Origin: Rotaria macrura
Lineage: Eukaryota; Rotifera; Eurotatoria; Philodinida; Philodinidae
Assembly: GCA_900239685.1 (NCBI GenBank)
Contig: OENT01000356.1
Span: 38,479 to 102,478 of the forward strand
Reading direction: 5' to 3'
Length of the DNA: 64,000 nt
This document shows, piece after piece, positions 50,559-61,670 of this stretch. The translations under genes were made by a program, and so were the position numbers. The notes below the pieces were generated by a model. The model had not been told where the DNA came from, searched no databases, and saw only the letters and a program-made list of their open reading frames with translations. How positions within the stretch are numbered: position 1 is the first letter of the stretch; each line of letters begins with the position of its first letter.

Positions 50559-52501
50559 ATGCTGCCCACATACGAAAATTCAGCCATGCAAACGGATGTA
50601 TTACCAACAAAAAACATAGGGCATCTAAATCAAAATCAACCCCAAGTATATTCTATACTGACAACTTCGAATAGTTCCTCGTCAGTAAAAAAGCCTCGTC
50701 GGAAAAAGACAACGAAATTAGAAGAAACTATACCTGTGATGATCAATCCACAAATAACAAGGACGCCTACCGGTGTTAGTTTTGGCGTGCCTAATCATCA
50801 TTCCACAGCCTTTAGAGAATCTATACCATCATTTTTTTCTTCACGTCTTACAAATGGTCATACGCTTCCTTTTAGAGTTTTCTTAGAACATGATTCCTAT
50901 GATACCAATAATAATATCAATCATAATCCAATCTCCTCTCTTTCTTCGTCAACAAATCCTTCAGTATCTGTTCAAACTCAACGAAATCCCCAATGGTCTA
51001 ATGATGTGTCAATCATAAGTTCGGATTCGATGTCATCAATCACTAAGGACCCATCAGCGTCTGGGTTTAATCGAATATTACACACTAAAATTGATACAAG
51101 GACAACATCAATGTTTTCAACGAAACACAGTGAATACAAACATCTTAGTCCATCATTTACGTTGAGTCACCAAAGTTTCCCTTCAAGTCATTCTCAATCT
51201 TTTTCATCACCATTATCTATTATACCTACATCGTCTATATCGACTACGAAGTCAAAGAACAGTAAGATCAAAATAAAAACGAACTGAAATTTCTTCGTAA
51301 TAAAAATGCTTTCCTATTTCATTAAGAACATTCGAAACGAATAGACTCACACCCTCCTATTGAACAACTTCATCCAACACGACAAAGTTCTCCTGGTCAG
51401 ACAACATTTGCGCCTTCTACGGTTTCACATGGTTTGCCATCTATCATACCAACATCTGTAACTGCGACACCGATCAATTCAGATGAACCAGTAACTTCTA
51501 TGGATCCATCATCGACAACAAATTTCATACCATTGACACCCCCACCTTCGATCAGTTCAATCAACTCTTCACCAATCAACATTAACAATGAGTTTTCTTT
51601 GATACCAATGCAAAAAACTTTATTTCCACAAACCGCAAACAATATTTCTGAACTCAATTCACTATCAAAACAATATATTCATGATCAAGGATTCACTCAT
51701 TTGCAAAACACAATGAAAAGTCCATATAAAACTAGTTCGTCATTCAATCTACAACGTCTGTTAACTACTTCAAATCAGCAGTACTGTATGATGCCTTCGG
51801 CATTGATACCAACCAATATTTTACCAATGACATGTTCTCCTATTCCGTCCGGAACTATCCCTACGACTACGTCAGAAATAATTCCAATTGATGTAAAACA
51901 AGAAAAGAAAAAACGCAAAAAATGCCCTCCGAAAGCTAAACTTCTAAAAAGTCCCGTATTCGAAATACCAGTACATGATCCATGTTTAGCTTCAACACCA
52001 GTGACAACTATTATATGTACTAATAAAGAGAAAAAGCATAAATATTCAAGTAAAAAAGATATCCGAACAAAAGCACAACTACGACATCTTGCACGTCGAA
52101 ATCGTTTGGCCATTTTGAAGTACATGATGCGAAAACAAAAACAAAAACAACAAAAACAAGAACGTACATCGACACTTAAACTTTCAGATGGAAAAACAGA
52201 ACAAATAGTACCAAAAGTGATCGAAATAGATACAGTAAATGCAGAAAAAGTCGAACCATGTTTACCGGATATTATTGCACCAAGTTTGAAAATATCCTTT
52301 GATGGAAATCAGAACATTGAATCGATCTCTCTTCATTATCATCGCCGGCGAAAACCTGACAATATCAATAAATGTCTGTCCAATCGATTGACTAACAGTG
52401 AAAATAAACTGAGTTTACTAATTGAGGCAGTCGAACTCATCGAAACATTGCATGGCAACTCACAACATGTTCTATCTTCAGATAAACAAACAACGCAATA
52501 G
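50559..52501 (+). CDS. Ser/Thr/Pro-rich protein with basic, probably nuclear region (625 aa, two exons)
   Basis: Exons are 50559-51261 and 51327-52501 with a 65-bp intron (GTAAGA...TTAAG), phase 1. The ATG lies 8 nt after a 3' splice site (ACTATAG). The frame is also open from that splice site to the ATG, so a coding upstream exon is possible. Residues 1-420 are Ser/Thr/Pro/Asn-rich and probably disordered, with a short basic patch (KKPRRKKTTK). Residues about 425-520 hold two Lys/Arg clusters (QEKKKRKK; then RTKAQLRHLARRNR and a KQKQKQQKQ run), which look like nuclear targeting or nucleic-acid-binding sequence. A short ordered C-terminal segment follows (SLLIEAVELIETL). No catalytic or zinc motif is seen. 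A transcription-related role is only a guess. GTAAGG overlaps the stop codon region, so a further 3' exon cannot be fully excluded. Confidence 0.72.
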
Positions 52502-54928
52502 TAAGGAAACTAATCCATAGCTTTTAATGGTTCAAGTTTTGTTTGACCTTAAATGCAGAGTATTCTATTTCCTGTGTGTACGTGTCACAGTATCAAAAAG
52601 AAACAAATAATTATCATTCATATTTTTTCAACGTAGATTTTTCAATTAGAATTGATTTATGTCGACGATTAATATTAATTGTTGGATCAACGATTAAACA
52701 TTTTTACAAACATCCATCAATCATAGAGAGTATTGAAAGATGATGATCCAATTGAACATCTATACGAAAAACAACGCTTATGGTTTTACATGAGCATGAA
52801 AATAGAGAAAAAAAGAAGGAATACACCGAAGTTTGAGGGAAAATCCGTTCGGTACTATTATACCAAACTCATAAGACAAAACGCTATGGAACACATATCG
52901 TATGTACTATACTATGTGAGAAAGTATTGACAGAAAAACAAAATAACAGCGAAACATTTTCTTTTGTTTTGTCCTAAATTATATAGAATGGCTAAAGAAT
53001 TGATGAATAACCTATACTCTACGTACTATCATGCTTTCAGAAAGTCAACGAAATAACTCATTAGGCAGTGGGCAACATTTTTCATGAAATGATATAGCCT
53101 AATATCACATAAAATAGCAAGTCTTACGAAAATGAAATTTCCTCGAGGTTATATGTCTTGGGATAATATAGAATCTTTCTATATAGATTAGAAATGTAGT
53201 CAGCATAGAAAGTGTTACTACATGATTTCGATGCCATTTAGCACCTGGCCAGTCACAAAAGATTAACTGCTGGCTTTGTATTCAAGCTTTACATTCTTCT
53301 TCCTTCGAAATATAAATGCGTCTTTAGAAAAGAAAAATGTTTGAAAAATTCCACACTAGGATAGAATATGATTGATTAGCAAGTGTAGTATCTTGGATAA
53401 AGCGGTTCTTTTGTGTTGACCATAACCGTGTGGCAGACTGACGCGAAGAAAGAACACTCTTTTATCTCATTATATTACTGAGCTTTCATTACGTGTATTG
53501 ATGATACTTTTTCTGTTCTATACCTATTGTTGATTATCTCTGCAACTCGATTTCTTTATTGTGCTTCGATTGACTTCAATCAGACTGATACGATGACTGA
53601 CGCTTTTTCAATGTGAAAGTGCCAACAGTAATTTACCCACTACTTTCTACTGAGCTAACACATACGCTTATTTTCACTAACAGTCTTTTTATAGGTATAA
53701 ATCCTCAGTGAGCTAGGATTTATTGTATTTTTCCGATGTTGACTTTTGCACGAGCTATCCGTTGACAACTAAAAGATCTAAAGTAATCAGTAGACCCGAT
53801 GATATACTTATTAGTTCTATTCGCAAAACAAATCCTTGTTCGCTTTGAAGTTACTTCATTTAAATAATGATCAGCTTTTGCTAAGCTATCAATGTGTATG
53901 GATTTGTTGAAGAAAGTTATTGGTATTTCTTCATTTATCATCTTATTTGCACTGAATCCGTAGGAAATTTCGTTTTCAGTCATCTGTACATTTCTGAAAA
54001 ATTTTAAGCGCAACCATTCGAAAGAACGAAATTCAATAAACAAGAGGTTGACGGAGACGAAATTTTCTAATTCCGAATCATGCAGTTCATTGTGCACTAC
54101 CGGTTACAGATTTTATGATTGAGACTTCTCTACACTAGTCTCAAAAATCATACTTCTTAAAGCGAAGTATAGATGACACATCTTCTTGCGGTTTAGAAAC
54201 TGCATGACAATCATGTTCAAAGATTTTCGAAGTTCTGGTCAATCTAGTGAGACTATGAAGTGTTACACAGTATTAATTCGTCGAGTTTCATAAGACCTCG
54301 GGAGAGTTCACCAGTCCACATCGAAAATTAACACTGAAGCCTTCGTCATCTATTTCTAGACTATCTGATATATTCTTTATAAAAAGATTTTATTGAAAAC
54401 GCATGTGAACTACAATAGGAAACAAGGTGTAACTGTCGCTATTAATCCAGTGAATATTTTCTCCTTCGATGTGAGTATGTTGGTATCTGTTTATCCATTA
54501 GTTTTTACTTAGCCCTCAAGAAATACCATAAGAAACTAGCTGATCTGTTCACACGCCATTATACTCATATAACTGAATGCATCCAATACCGAATCCTAAC
54601 CGATATGATCAGATACTATTAGCCGATGAAATTTTGCCAGAATACGTAAGACAGAACAAATAGCGGATCTCGCGGATGAATACTTTATAATCAGTCAAGT
54701 AATCATACGTGTTGATGCCAATAGCAGAAGTCATCGAGAGGCCTTGGTTGGATTCTAGAAAAATTTGACAAAGGAATCCTATCAGATTCAAACACCATGA
54801 GTCTAGATGTCACTCTGTCTCTAGAATTTCTCAGAATTTCGTCGGCTTTATAGGAGCTCACTTAAAATCTGGTCGAATGTCAATCAGATGTCACTGTCAG
54901 AATGATTCCTCATAGTTCAAATGCACCA
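52502..54928. other. 3' flank of gene 5, no gene supported
   Basis: Two adjoining frames at 52543-52743 and 52733-52930 look mildly protein-like, but no splice arrangement joins them to gene 5 in frame. A 125-codon minus frame (54097-53720) is of the length expected by chance. Confidence 0.4.
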
Positions 54929-55160
54929 TGCCACATATCCAAAATTTTGGAGAATCGCTCACTTCTCACACGTGAGATGCCGCATCTTCCATGTGGAACG
55001 TGGCACTCACACTTGAGAGATGCGATCATCTGCCATTGGAGATACATAATCTTTCTTAGATATGCATATCTCCCGCATGAGATATTAGTTCTCTAACGGG
55101 AGATGGTGCTTCTCTCGCGGCAGAAGTGAGCACTTCTCCAAAATTTTGGACATGTGACAC
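54929..55160. repeat. Palindromic MITE-like element, about 230 bp
   Basis: The left arm, ATCCAAAATTTTGGAGAA followed by CGCTCACTTCT, pairs with the right arm, AGAAGTGAGC then CTTCTCCAAAATTTTGGA. The interior is made of GAGAT/ATCTC-type units in both orientations. No target duplication was found. Confidence 0.7.
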
Positions 55161-55793
55161 TGCTGACCCATGATGGTTATGAACTTTTTCGGTCACCATT
55201 GGTTGGGTGAGTAGACATGGGTGGAGTCAGAATTTTGCTCTTACTGCCTTAAACACTTGTTTTCGATCGTTTTTCAAACACTCTCTTGTTAAGTATTACA
55301 TAATCCTATATTCTTATGTTGATTTATTCCGGAATGTCTCAACAGTATCCAGCCATAGCATCAGTATGATTAAATCAAGTGAAATAGTTTATGGAATATA
55401 AGCACATGGTGGATGACACCGTGTTAATAGTGCATTTTCGCTTAGAAGAATGTATGCTTATTAAGTTCAAGATTATGCCACTCAAATAGAATTAAGCGAG
55501 CCGTTTTTATGCTAATACGGGATATAATGATTCATGCATCTTCATAAATATTTCTGCGGTGTCAATTTCTACTTCGCTCTAAGTTAGAAATAAAAGGTTT
55601 CTTTCTTTTTGCCAAGCTTTTGATTCCCAAGCAGTTCATAAAAAGCCAGTGAGGGGTGCGGTGAGTGCTCAAAACGTGAACTAAACATTTTATTCTCGTT
55701 CTGTTTCACATCCGAGCCCAGCGAGCCCATCGAAAATGGAGCCCTCGGAATCATTCTCATATCGCACATTGTTTTTCCAACGCTCAGATCAAC

Positions 55794-55832
55794 TTCGACC
55801 ACTCGAAAGCTATCGAATTATCGAGTGGTCGA
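55794..55832. repeat. Short hairpin
   Basis: TTCGACCACTCGA and its inverse TCGAGTGGTCGAA enclose a loop of about 13 nt. It could be a recombination remnant or a structured RNA, and no role is visible. Confidence 0.6.
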
Positions 55833-56065
55833 AATGATGGAACCTATCGATGAGCTGTTTTGGATGGATCAATGCGCTATCTTAGCGATAAAATATTCGA
55901 CGTAAAGGAATACTGAAATTCTAAAGATAAGAATTGTGTAACATTAATCATAAATTTTACATTTTTCAAGAATTTTTCCAGTAAAATTTAAATGAGTACA
56001 AGTTTGTGTTGCATATTATCACAAAATCAAAATGTATCACAACGAAATATAATATAGTTGAGATT

Positions 56066-56435
56066 CCAAGTGAAAAAATATTGGATTATAGAAAATTTTA
56101 GTGGATTATAATCAAATTTTTCTTCACCAAAATCCAAATTATAATCGATTGATATCGTCGTAACCAAGGATAATTTGATTTTTAATCAAACAATAATCTT
56201 AAAAATCCGGTAAAAATTTTGATCAAAATCATATTCAATCCAGATCATATGATTTAAATCAAACATAAATTATTTTAATCAAAATTTTTACCGGATTTTT
56301 AAGATTATTGTTTGATTAAAAATCAAATTATTGTTGGTTACGACGATTTCAATCGATTATAATTTGAATTTTGGTGAAGAAAAATTCGATTATATTCAAC
56401 TGAAATCTCCCATAATTTGATATTTGTTCACTGGG
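56066..56435. repeat. Large palindromic MITE-like element, 370 bp
   Basis: The arms of about 160 bp are nearly perfect inverses (for example TTTTTCTTCACCAAAATCCA and TTTTAATCAAACAATAATCT with their inverses) around a loop near 56240-56275. The ends read CCAAGTGAA and, inverted, CCCAGTGAA. The high arm identity suggests recent origin. No ORF. Confidence 0.8.
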
Positions 56436-58935
56436 ATATGTTCTGCATCAACAACATTAGCACATCTTCTTTCACATTTTCAATAAAAATAGCGTGACAA
56501 AATTTTATCATTACTTTATGTACACTGATAAAACATAGGTTTGCTTAGCTTGAAAATGTCTTGTTTAGTTTATCGGATCTGTACGAGATTCGTAATTCTA
56601 AGTATATATGTTCGAATCTACTACTCCGAAAAACCATTCGATAGGTATCGAGGGCTCGAAAATACAGAGTTTCAAAGTGAAGAAAACAATTTTTTTAATT
56701 TAATAGCTTTGAGGGGACGGAATTTCGACTCCTCTGAACAGTGCAATGTATCGAGCACTCGTGAATCTGCGACTTTTATCGATTCACACTTATCGGAAAA
56801 TCTCTTCAATAGGCACCAGGACTGATATTTCGAGCCCTCGAAATGAAATACTGTTAGCTGTTAAATCATTATATAAGCAACCCATCGCCGAGTGCGCGAC
56901 CTAACGGAAAATGATCCTCCGGGGAGTTGATATGGAGCTCCGATACCCATCGATTGGCTTAAATCGTCACCTCGAAATGCCCATCGGGTGGCAGGTGGGT
57001 TAGCAACAATAGTTAATCTGGATACAGTTAGAAATCAAGTAGATGCTCACTTAATTTTCCTTGTGTGCAGTCAAATTTAAACTATGATGCATCTGACTAG
57101 ATGAACACTGTCCTCTCGAAAGCAAAACTATGTCTATATATTGGTAGTTGCGCAAGCAACTAAATAGAACAATATCGATGGCAGGTGCAAATAAATCGAT
57201 ATTAGTCAACGAAATAGAATGACAGCGTAGTTCAATACGAGGCTACAGCATAATATGATTAAACATCGTTTTCACTGCCTATCTCCGGGCTTTTAGCCAG
57301 AATTTAGCAGCACATTTTCGCCTACAGTCATGAACTAATGGGAAAAGAAGAACTGAAACAAGTGTCTTTTAGGAATTCCACATCAGAATCTCAACTCACT
57401 TGTGCTTTTTGCCATTTCCTTCGATCCATAGTACTAAAAGGGAAGACATTAAACTGTGGAATCTAGCTGCAGGCACATAACCACGTTGTAAGTTAAATGA
57501 AATGTTGGAGACTTCTTCTAATCTTTATTGTAATGTGCATATGGGTGTCGACATTAGGGAGCTGTGAGGATGATGAACGATCATAAAGATACGATAGCTT
57601 CCCTCAACTAGTCAATATAATTTATACTAAAGCTTTCTGATACCAGACAGATAAATCCAGTGGTGACGTACATGTAGTTGCACGGATCTGCAATTCAAAA
57701 GAAGTTGTAGGTATTAATAGTAAAAACATCGGAATTGCATGCAGCTTCGGTGCAATGTTTCTAAGTTACTAGTCATATCGCTGTCGCAGTTTCTAAAAGA
57801 TACGACATTGGAAATGTTTTCATTTTATGCATATTTTATTATGCATTTCGGAAAATTCCGAAAAATTGAAAAATCCTTCTAATATAAAAATTTTAAAAAA
57901 TTTAATAATACTTGAACTGATTTTTGAATGTAAAAAGAATAAATATTCGAAAAACATCAGTATTTCAGAAACTTCGAAAATGAAAAACACTTTCAAAATG
58001 AAAAAGACTCGAGAAAACCAATAATGATAAAATTTGTTAAAAATTATAAATTTCTAATGGAAATGGTTTTTGCTTGTAGTAAAATGAGATCATGGAACTA
58101 AGGTCTCAAGAAGATCTCCTTTTTAGTTATGCTTCAGCGCTAGATTGTGACTGGTTACAGTTAAGGAGGAGGAACATCAAATTGGTTTGTATCAGCTACA
58201 GTGAATCAAACGAGTTGGGTGATGCGACGCAGTCACGCGTAACTGCGACTCCCTTAGCCAAAAGAAGCGACATAGCCCAGTACAACCACATGTGACTATA
58301 CTTGGCATTTAAAACACTACTAGTAAACACAAATGAAATATGTTTCGCTTTTTATTATCATGTTATAAGTCTATGAATGTCAATCCGTAAAGTTTACCAT
58401 TCAAGTACTCAGGTTTCTAGTTGCACAAGACTAATTATCTCGTGTCACATAAAATGAGAACGAAACCCATTCAGAGGTAACACTCGTTCGGAACTATGAT
58501 TCTTCATAGGCACTGTCAGAAAAATAAAGCATGCTCGAAAACAGATTGCCTTCTCTTTGCTTTGGCTTTGGTCTGTTAGACAATTTCTTTTTTCTTTATG
58601 AATCAAAAAAAAACTAGAGAGACAAAAATATTTCTATGGTACTTAAACGTTATCTTTTTTATTACGTTATCGGAGACAATTTTATAAGAGCAGAACAAAC
58701 AGCTAACTAAATAGTGGCCTGAAATATGTATTCTGCACTTGTGAAGTTTGGACTTTGTTATGGTAAATTTTTCAAATAGTTTCAAACCATCCACAAATAT
58801 CTTCAATATCAAGAATTTGCATTCAGTCTTATGCAGAAAACATTGTTTCAAAACGATGCTACTACGTACTTGGCTAAAAGTGCATCGTAATCAATGGAAC
58901 ATATAAACTTCTATCGACGAAATTTAGTTTAATTT
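56436..58935. other. Gene-free region
   Basis: There is a patch of TCGAGGGCTC/GAGCCCTCGA-type repeats near 56640-56845 and a short ACGCAGTCACGCGTAACTGC segment at about 58220-58250 that recalls the insert at 46265-46480. No exon was recognised. Confidence 0.4.
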
Positions 58936-58937
58936 CA

Positions 58938-59225
58938 AGGGATTATTCCAGATCCAAGACGTACGGCGGGAAACGCCCGGATCCCGTGTTATTCACACGA
59001 ATTCCGGAAGCGGGTTTCCGAAATCGGTTCCGGCTTACTTGACACCAATTCCGGGCACCGGAGCGTATCCACGGATATGGTTCCCATTTCCTACACGGGA
59101 TCCGTCGACGGAAACACTGTTTCCAAGCCCGGACCGCATACGGTCCAGATCCGACCGTTTCCGAACCGGATACCGACAAATGGAAAAAGCAATTTTCCCA
59201 TCCGGAGAGAACATGGCTCAGATCT
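58938..59225. repeat. GC-richer stretch of iterated TTCCGG/CCGGAT motifs
   Basis: Dense, imperfect iterations of CCGGAT, TTCCGG and GGAT(A/C)C in both orientations in an otherwise AT-rich setting. Open frames on both strands follow from the composition and are not genes. A related CCGG-rich patch lies at 61480-61670. Confidence 0.6.
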
Positions 59226-59759
59226 GACCGTTTCTGCTAAGCTCACGAAAAATCATCTGCCCATTTCCAAAACAGCGCTAAATACTCAGAATTACTAAGC
59301 AAAGTCTCCGATTTTCGAAGCCAGCTTTTAATTCTTTTTTAAACAAGCCTGAAACAACACCAGAAGATCCCCTGGGAACAAAAAGCATTCTAGTAAAAAA
59401 TTCTACCAATCTTTCCAAAATTGTTTTGGTTGCAAAAATGGGAATTTTAAGTCCGAAGACCTAAAAATCAAAGTTTGAGACTTTGGCAAACCGAAAGCGA
59501 CATGTGTAAGAACATCACACATGTTAAACACCAGCGTTTTGAGACTTTCCTGAGTCTTCAATCAAGGTAAGTGACGCTTCTGAAGACTCTAAATGACCTA
59601 TCATTTCAAATTTTTATCAAAGAAATTTCGAATGCAAATTAATGCACTAGAAACAATAGCACTGTAAGTAACACATCTAAAATTTTCACGCGAACCCATG
59701 AAAGTATGGTAAACTATCCATGTCATCGACATTGTCCTTAAATTAAGAAAAAAAAACCG

Positions 59760-60000
59760 AAAAAGAACTTTAAAGGTCTTTTTTTGTAAAATGATGATTT
59801 GAGTATCTAGGAACGCTATAAATGAGAATTTTTTTCTCTGGGAAGTCTTAGAATTTGATTCTCTACCGATTCCACGAAAGAGATCTGAAAAAATCCTTAA
59901 AATGAAGGAATTAGGAAAAAAATCCCAAAAAAGACCTTTAAAGGTCTTTTTTTGTAAAATGATGATTTGGATATCAAGGAATGATATAAATGAGAATTTA
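59760..60000 (+). repeat. Direct repeat of about 72 bp
   Basis: TTTAAAGGTCTTTTTTTGTA and the following AAATGATGATTTG occur at about 59768-59830 and again at 59937-60000, with few differences. The second copy has a flanking palindrome, AAAGACCTTTAAAGGTCTTT. Confidence 0.75.
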
Positions 60001-60029
60001 ATATGAGATGTAATTGCTTTTCAAGCGGA

Positions 60030-60300
60030 GGCCTGATTTCCAAAGCAGAAATAATCTGGTTGGAATACGGTCGATTCCAACCAAGGTGGAAAAGGCGGAT
60101 TCCCGATTCCCAGGATTTTCGGATTACCATGGGATTCGGAATCCTGAGAATCCGCCTTTTACCCCTTGATTCCAACTGTTTTCCGATGCTTCATTATCGG
60201 ATTATTGTATTTTCCGGTTGGATCCTGGTGGAACTTTCCATAGTTTCGGTAGCTTCCTGGCTGATCCGATTTATTTCCTTGAAATTTCGAGTCCATCCAG
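60030..60300. repeat. Stretch of iterated GGATTCC-type motifs
   Basis: GATTCC, GGAATC and their variants recur every 8-15 bp, and AAGGCGGATTCC and its inverse GGAATCCTGAGAATCCGCCTT form a hairpin around 60089-60160. It is another case of an element made from a single motif. Confidence 0.55.
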
Positions 60301-60483
60301 TTTATCGTTTCGATCGGAAACGATAGAAAAAAACACTTCACACTGGTCCGATCCCTATATGTTTACGTCGTTTCTATAGGTATGAATCTTGTATTAATAC
60401 ATCTATTCTTCCTAACCTGTACATCTAAATACTTACATCTAAATCAATGCATTATAATCTATGAGTTTAAATCTCGCCCGCCT

Positions 60484-61345
60484 AAACCAATACGTCCTAT
60501 TATAGTACGTCTCCATTTAGTACGTCGAAATTTAGTACCTCGAATTGTACGACGTCGGCAAGCGTACGTCCAAATCTGTACCGTTAAGTCTTTATGCTCA
60601 TTCAAGGATATAACCCTCAACTTAATTTGTCAAGCTAAAAGCGTCATCTGAGATGCACATCAATTGGCGATTTCAATTAAGTCCCAACTAAATACAGTGG
60701 GAAAGAAGAAGATATCAAATTACTATTAGTAATGTGCTTTTATTCTTAGGGAATACATTGGCAACCTAACCGACGCTTTATTTCACTGTCGCGGAGTGGG
60801 AGGGGCCAGTGTCACCGGGAGCCGTGGCCAAAACTGGTCTACGTGCACACAGCGCAATCTTACTTTAGTATCAGTGTAATGCAACATGCTAAATACTAAT
60901 GCACCTCTTTCTCAGGTGCTGATTCAAGAAACTCAGGCGATGCTGCTAGCATCCGACGTCACACTGATAGCATTTCAGGTGGTGATACTAGCATTTCATA
61001 TCAAACTCTAGACATCCCAGGTGATGCTGCTACCATTCCAGGTGATCATGATAGCATCCCAGGTGGTGCTGATAGCATTCCGGTCATGATGGTAGCGTTC
61101 CAGGTGATACTGGTAGCATTCCTGGCCAGGTTCAGACAAGGCAATCTTGAACAGGCATAAAGGTTCATCTTCATTGATTAAGACGCACCAGATTTCGACG
61201 TACTAGATAACGACGTATTGATTTTGATCTACTGGATTTCGACGCACTAGATTAGGACGTATTGATTTCAACGTACTAGATTAGGACGTATTGATTTCAA
61301 CGTACTAGATTAGGACGTATTGATTTAGACGTACTAGACAAGGAC
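60484..61345. mobile_element. Possible element with inverted GACGTA-motif arrays at both ends
   Basis: The left array (60484-60575) has AGTACGTC-type units. The right array (61165-61340) has their inverse, GACGTACTAGATT and GACGTATTGATTT, including a 29-bp unit repeated almost perfectly at 61251-61279, 61280-61308 and on. The centre contains the 21-bp repeat array at 60915-61125. Borders and a target duplication were not resolved. Confidence 0.5.
60915..61125 (+). repeat. 21-bp minisatellite with coding-like frame
   Basis: Units of about 21 bp (GGTGATGCTGCTAGCATTCCA-like, imperfect) make a frame reading degenerate heptads G-D-x-x-S-I-P from about 60918 to 61080. A good 3' splice site (CTCTTTCTCAG) lies directly before it at about 60916. 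It could be an exon of an unrecognised gene or a satellite inside a transposon. Confidence 0.5.
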
Positions 61346-61479
61346 TTACTGAGGAAATGAGGTCGGCAACGAAAGTGTCAGCTTATTCAGGATTTAAACG
61401 TACTTTAGACTTCTTTTAGAAATGATCTTCTGTTTGTTTATCAACGTTTCCCATAGAAATCATAAAGTGAATTATATGG

Positions 61480-61670
61480 AAATTTCCGGTTTTCGGAAGT
61501 CTCCGGAATATCCAGGTTCCGGGTGCGGATAATTCCGGCAGGAATACTGCTTTCATGTTCCGGTGGTTTTTCCTGCCTGAAATACACTGGAACAGCCAGG
61601 AAGAAGCCGGAAAATATCCTATTTCCTGCGGTTTTCGGCCGGATCCGGGCTCTGTAACGAACGGCCTGGG
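61480..61670. repeat. Second CCGG/TTCCGG-motif stretch
   Basis: TTCCGG, CCGGAA and CCTG units recur throughout, much like 58938-59225. No gene. Confidence 0.5.

Noticed and set aside
52543..52930. Two overlapping plus-strand frames after gene 5 as extra exons
   Set aside because: The splice sites tried give a stop or the wrong phase. They may be a decayed exon or neighbouring gene piece, but this is not supported.
53720..54097. 125-codon minus-strand frame
   Set aside because: About one frame of this length is expected by chance at this base composition, and no splice context or family pattern was seen.
58943..59298. Overlapping frames on both strands in the CCGG-rich stretch
   Set aside because: Open on both strands because the repeated motifs lack stops; translations are repeat-like.
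61165..61345. Regular repeats that might suggest a CRISPR array
   Set aside because: The units are contiguous with no unique spacers, and the window is eukaryotic.
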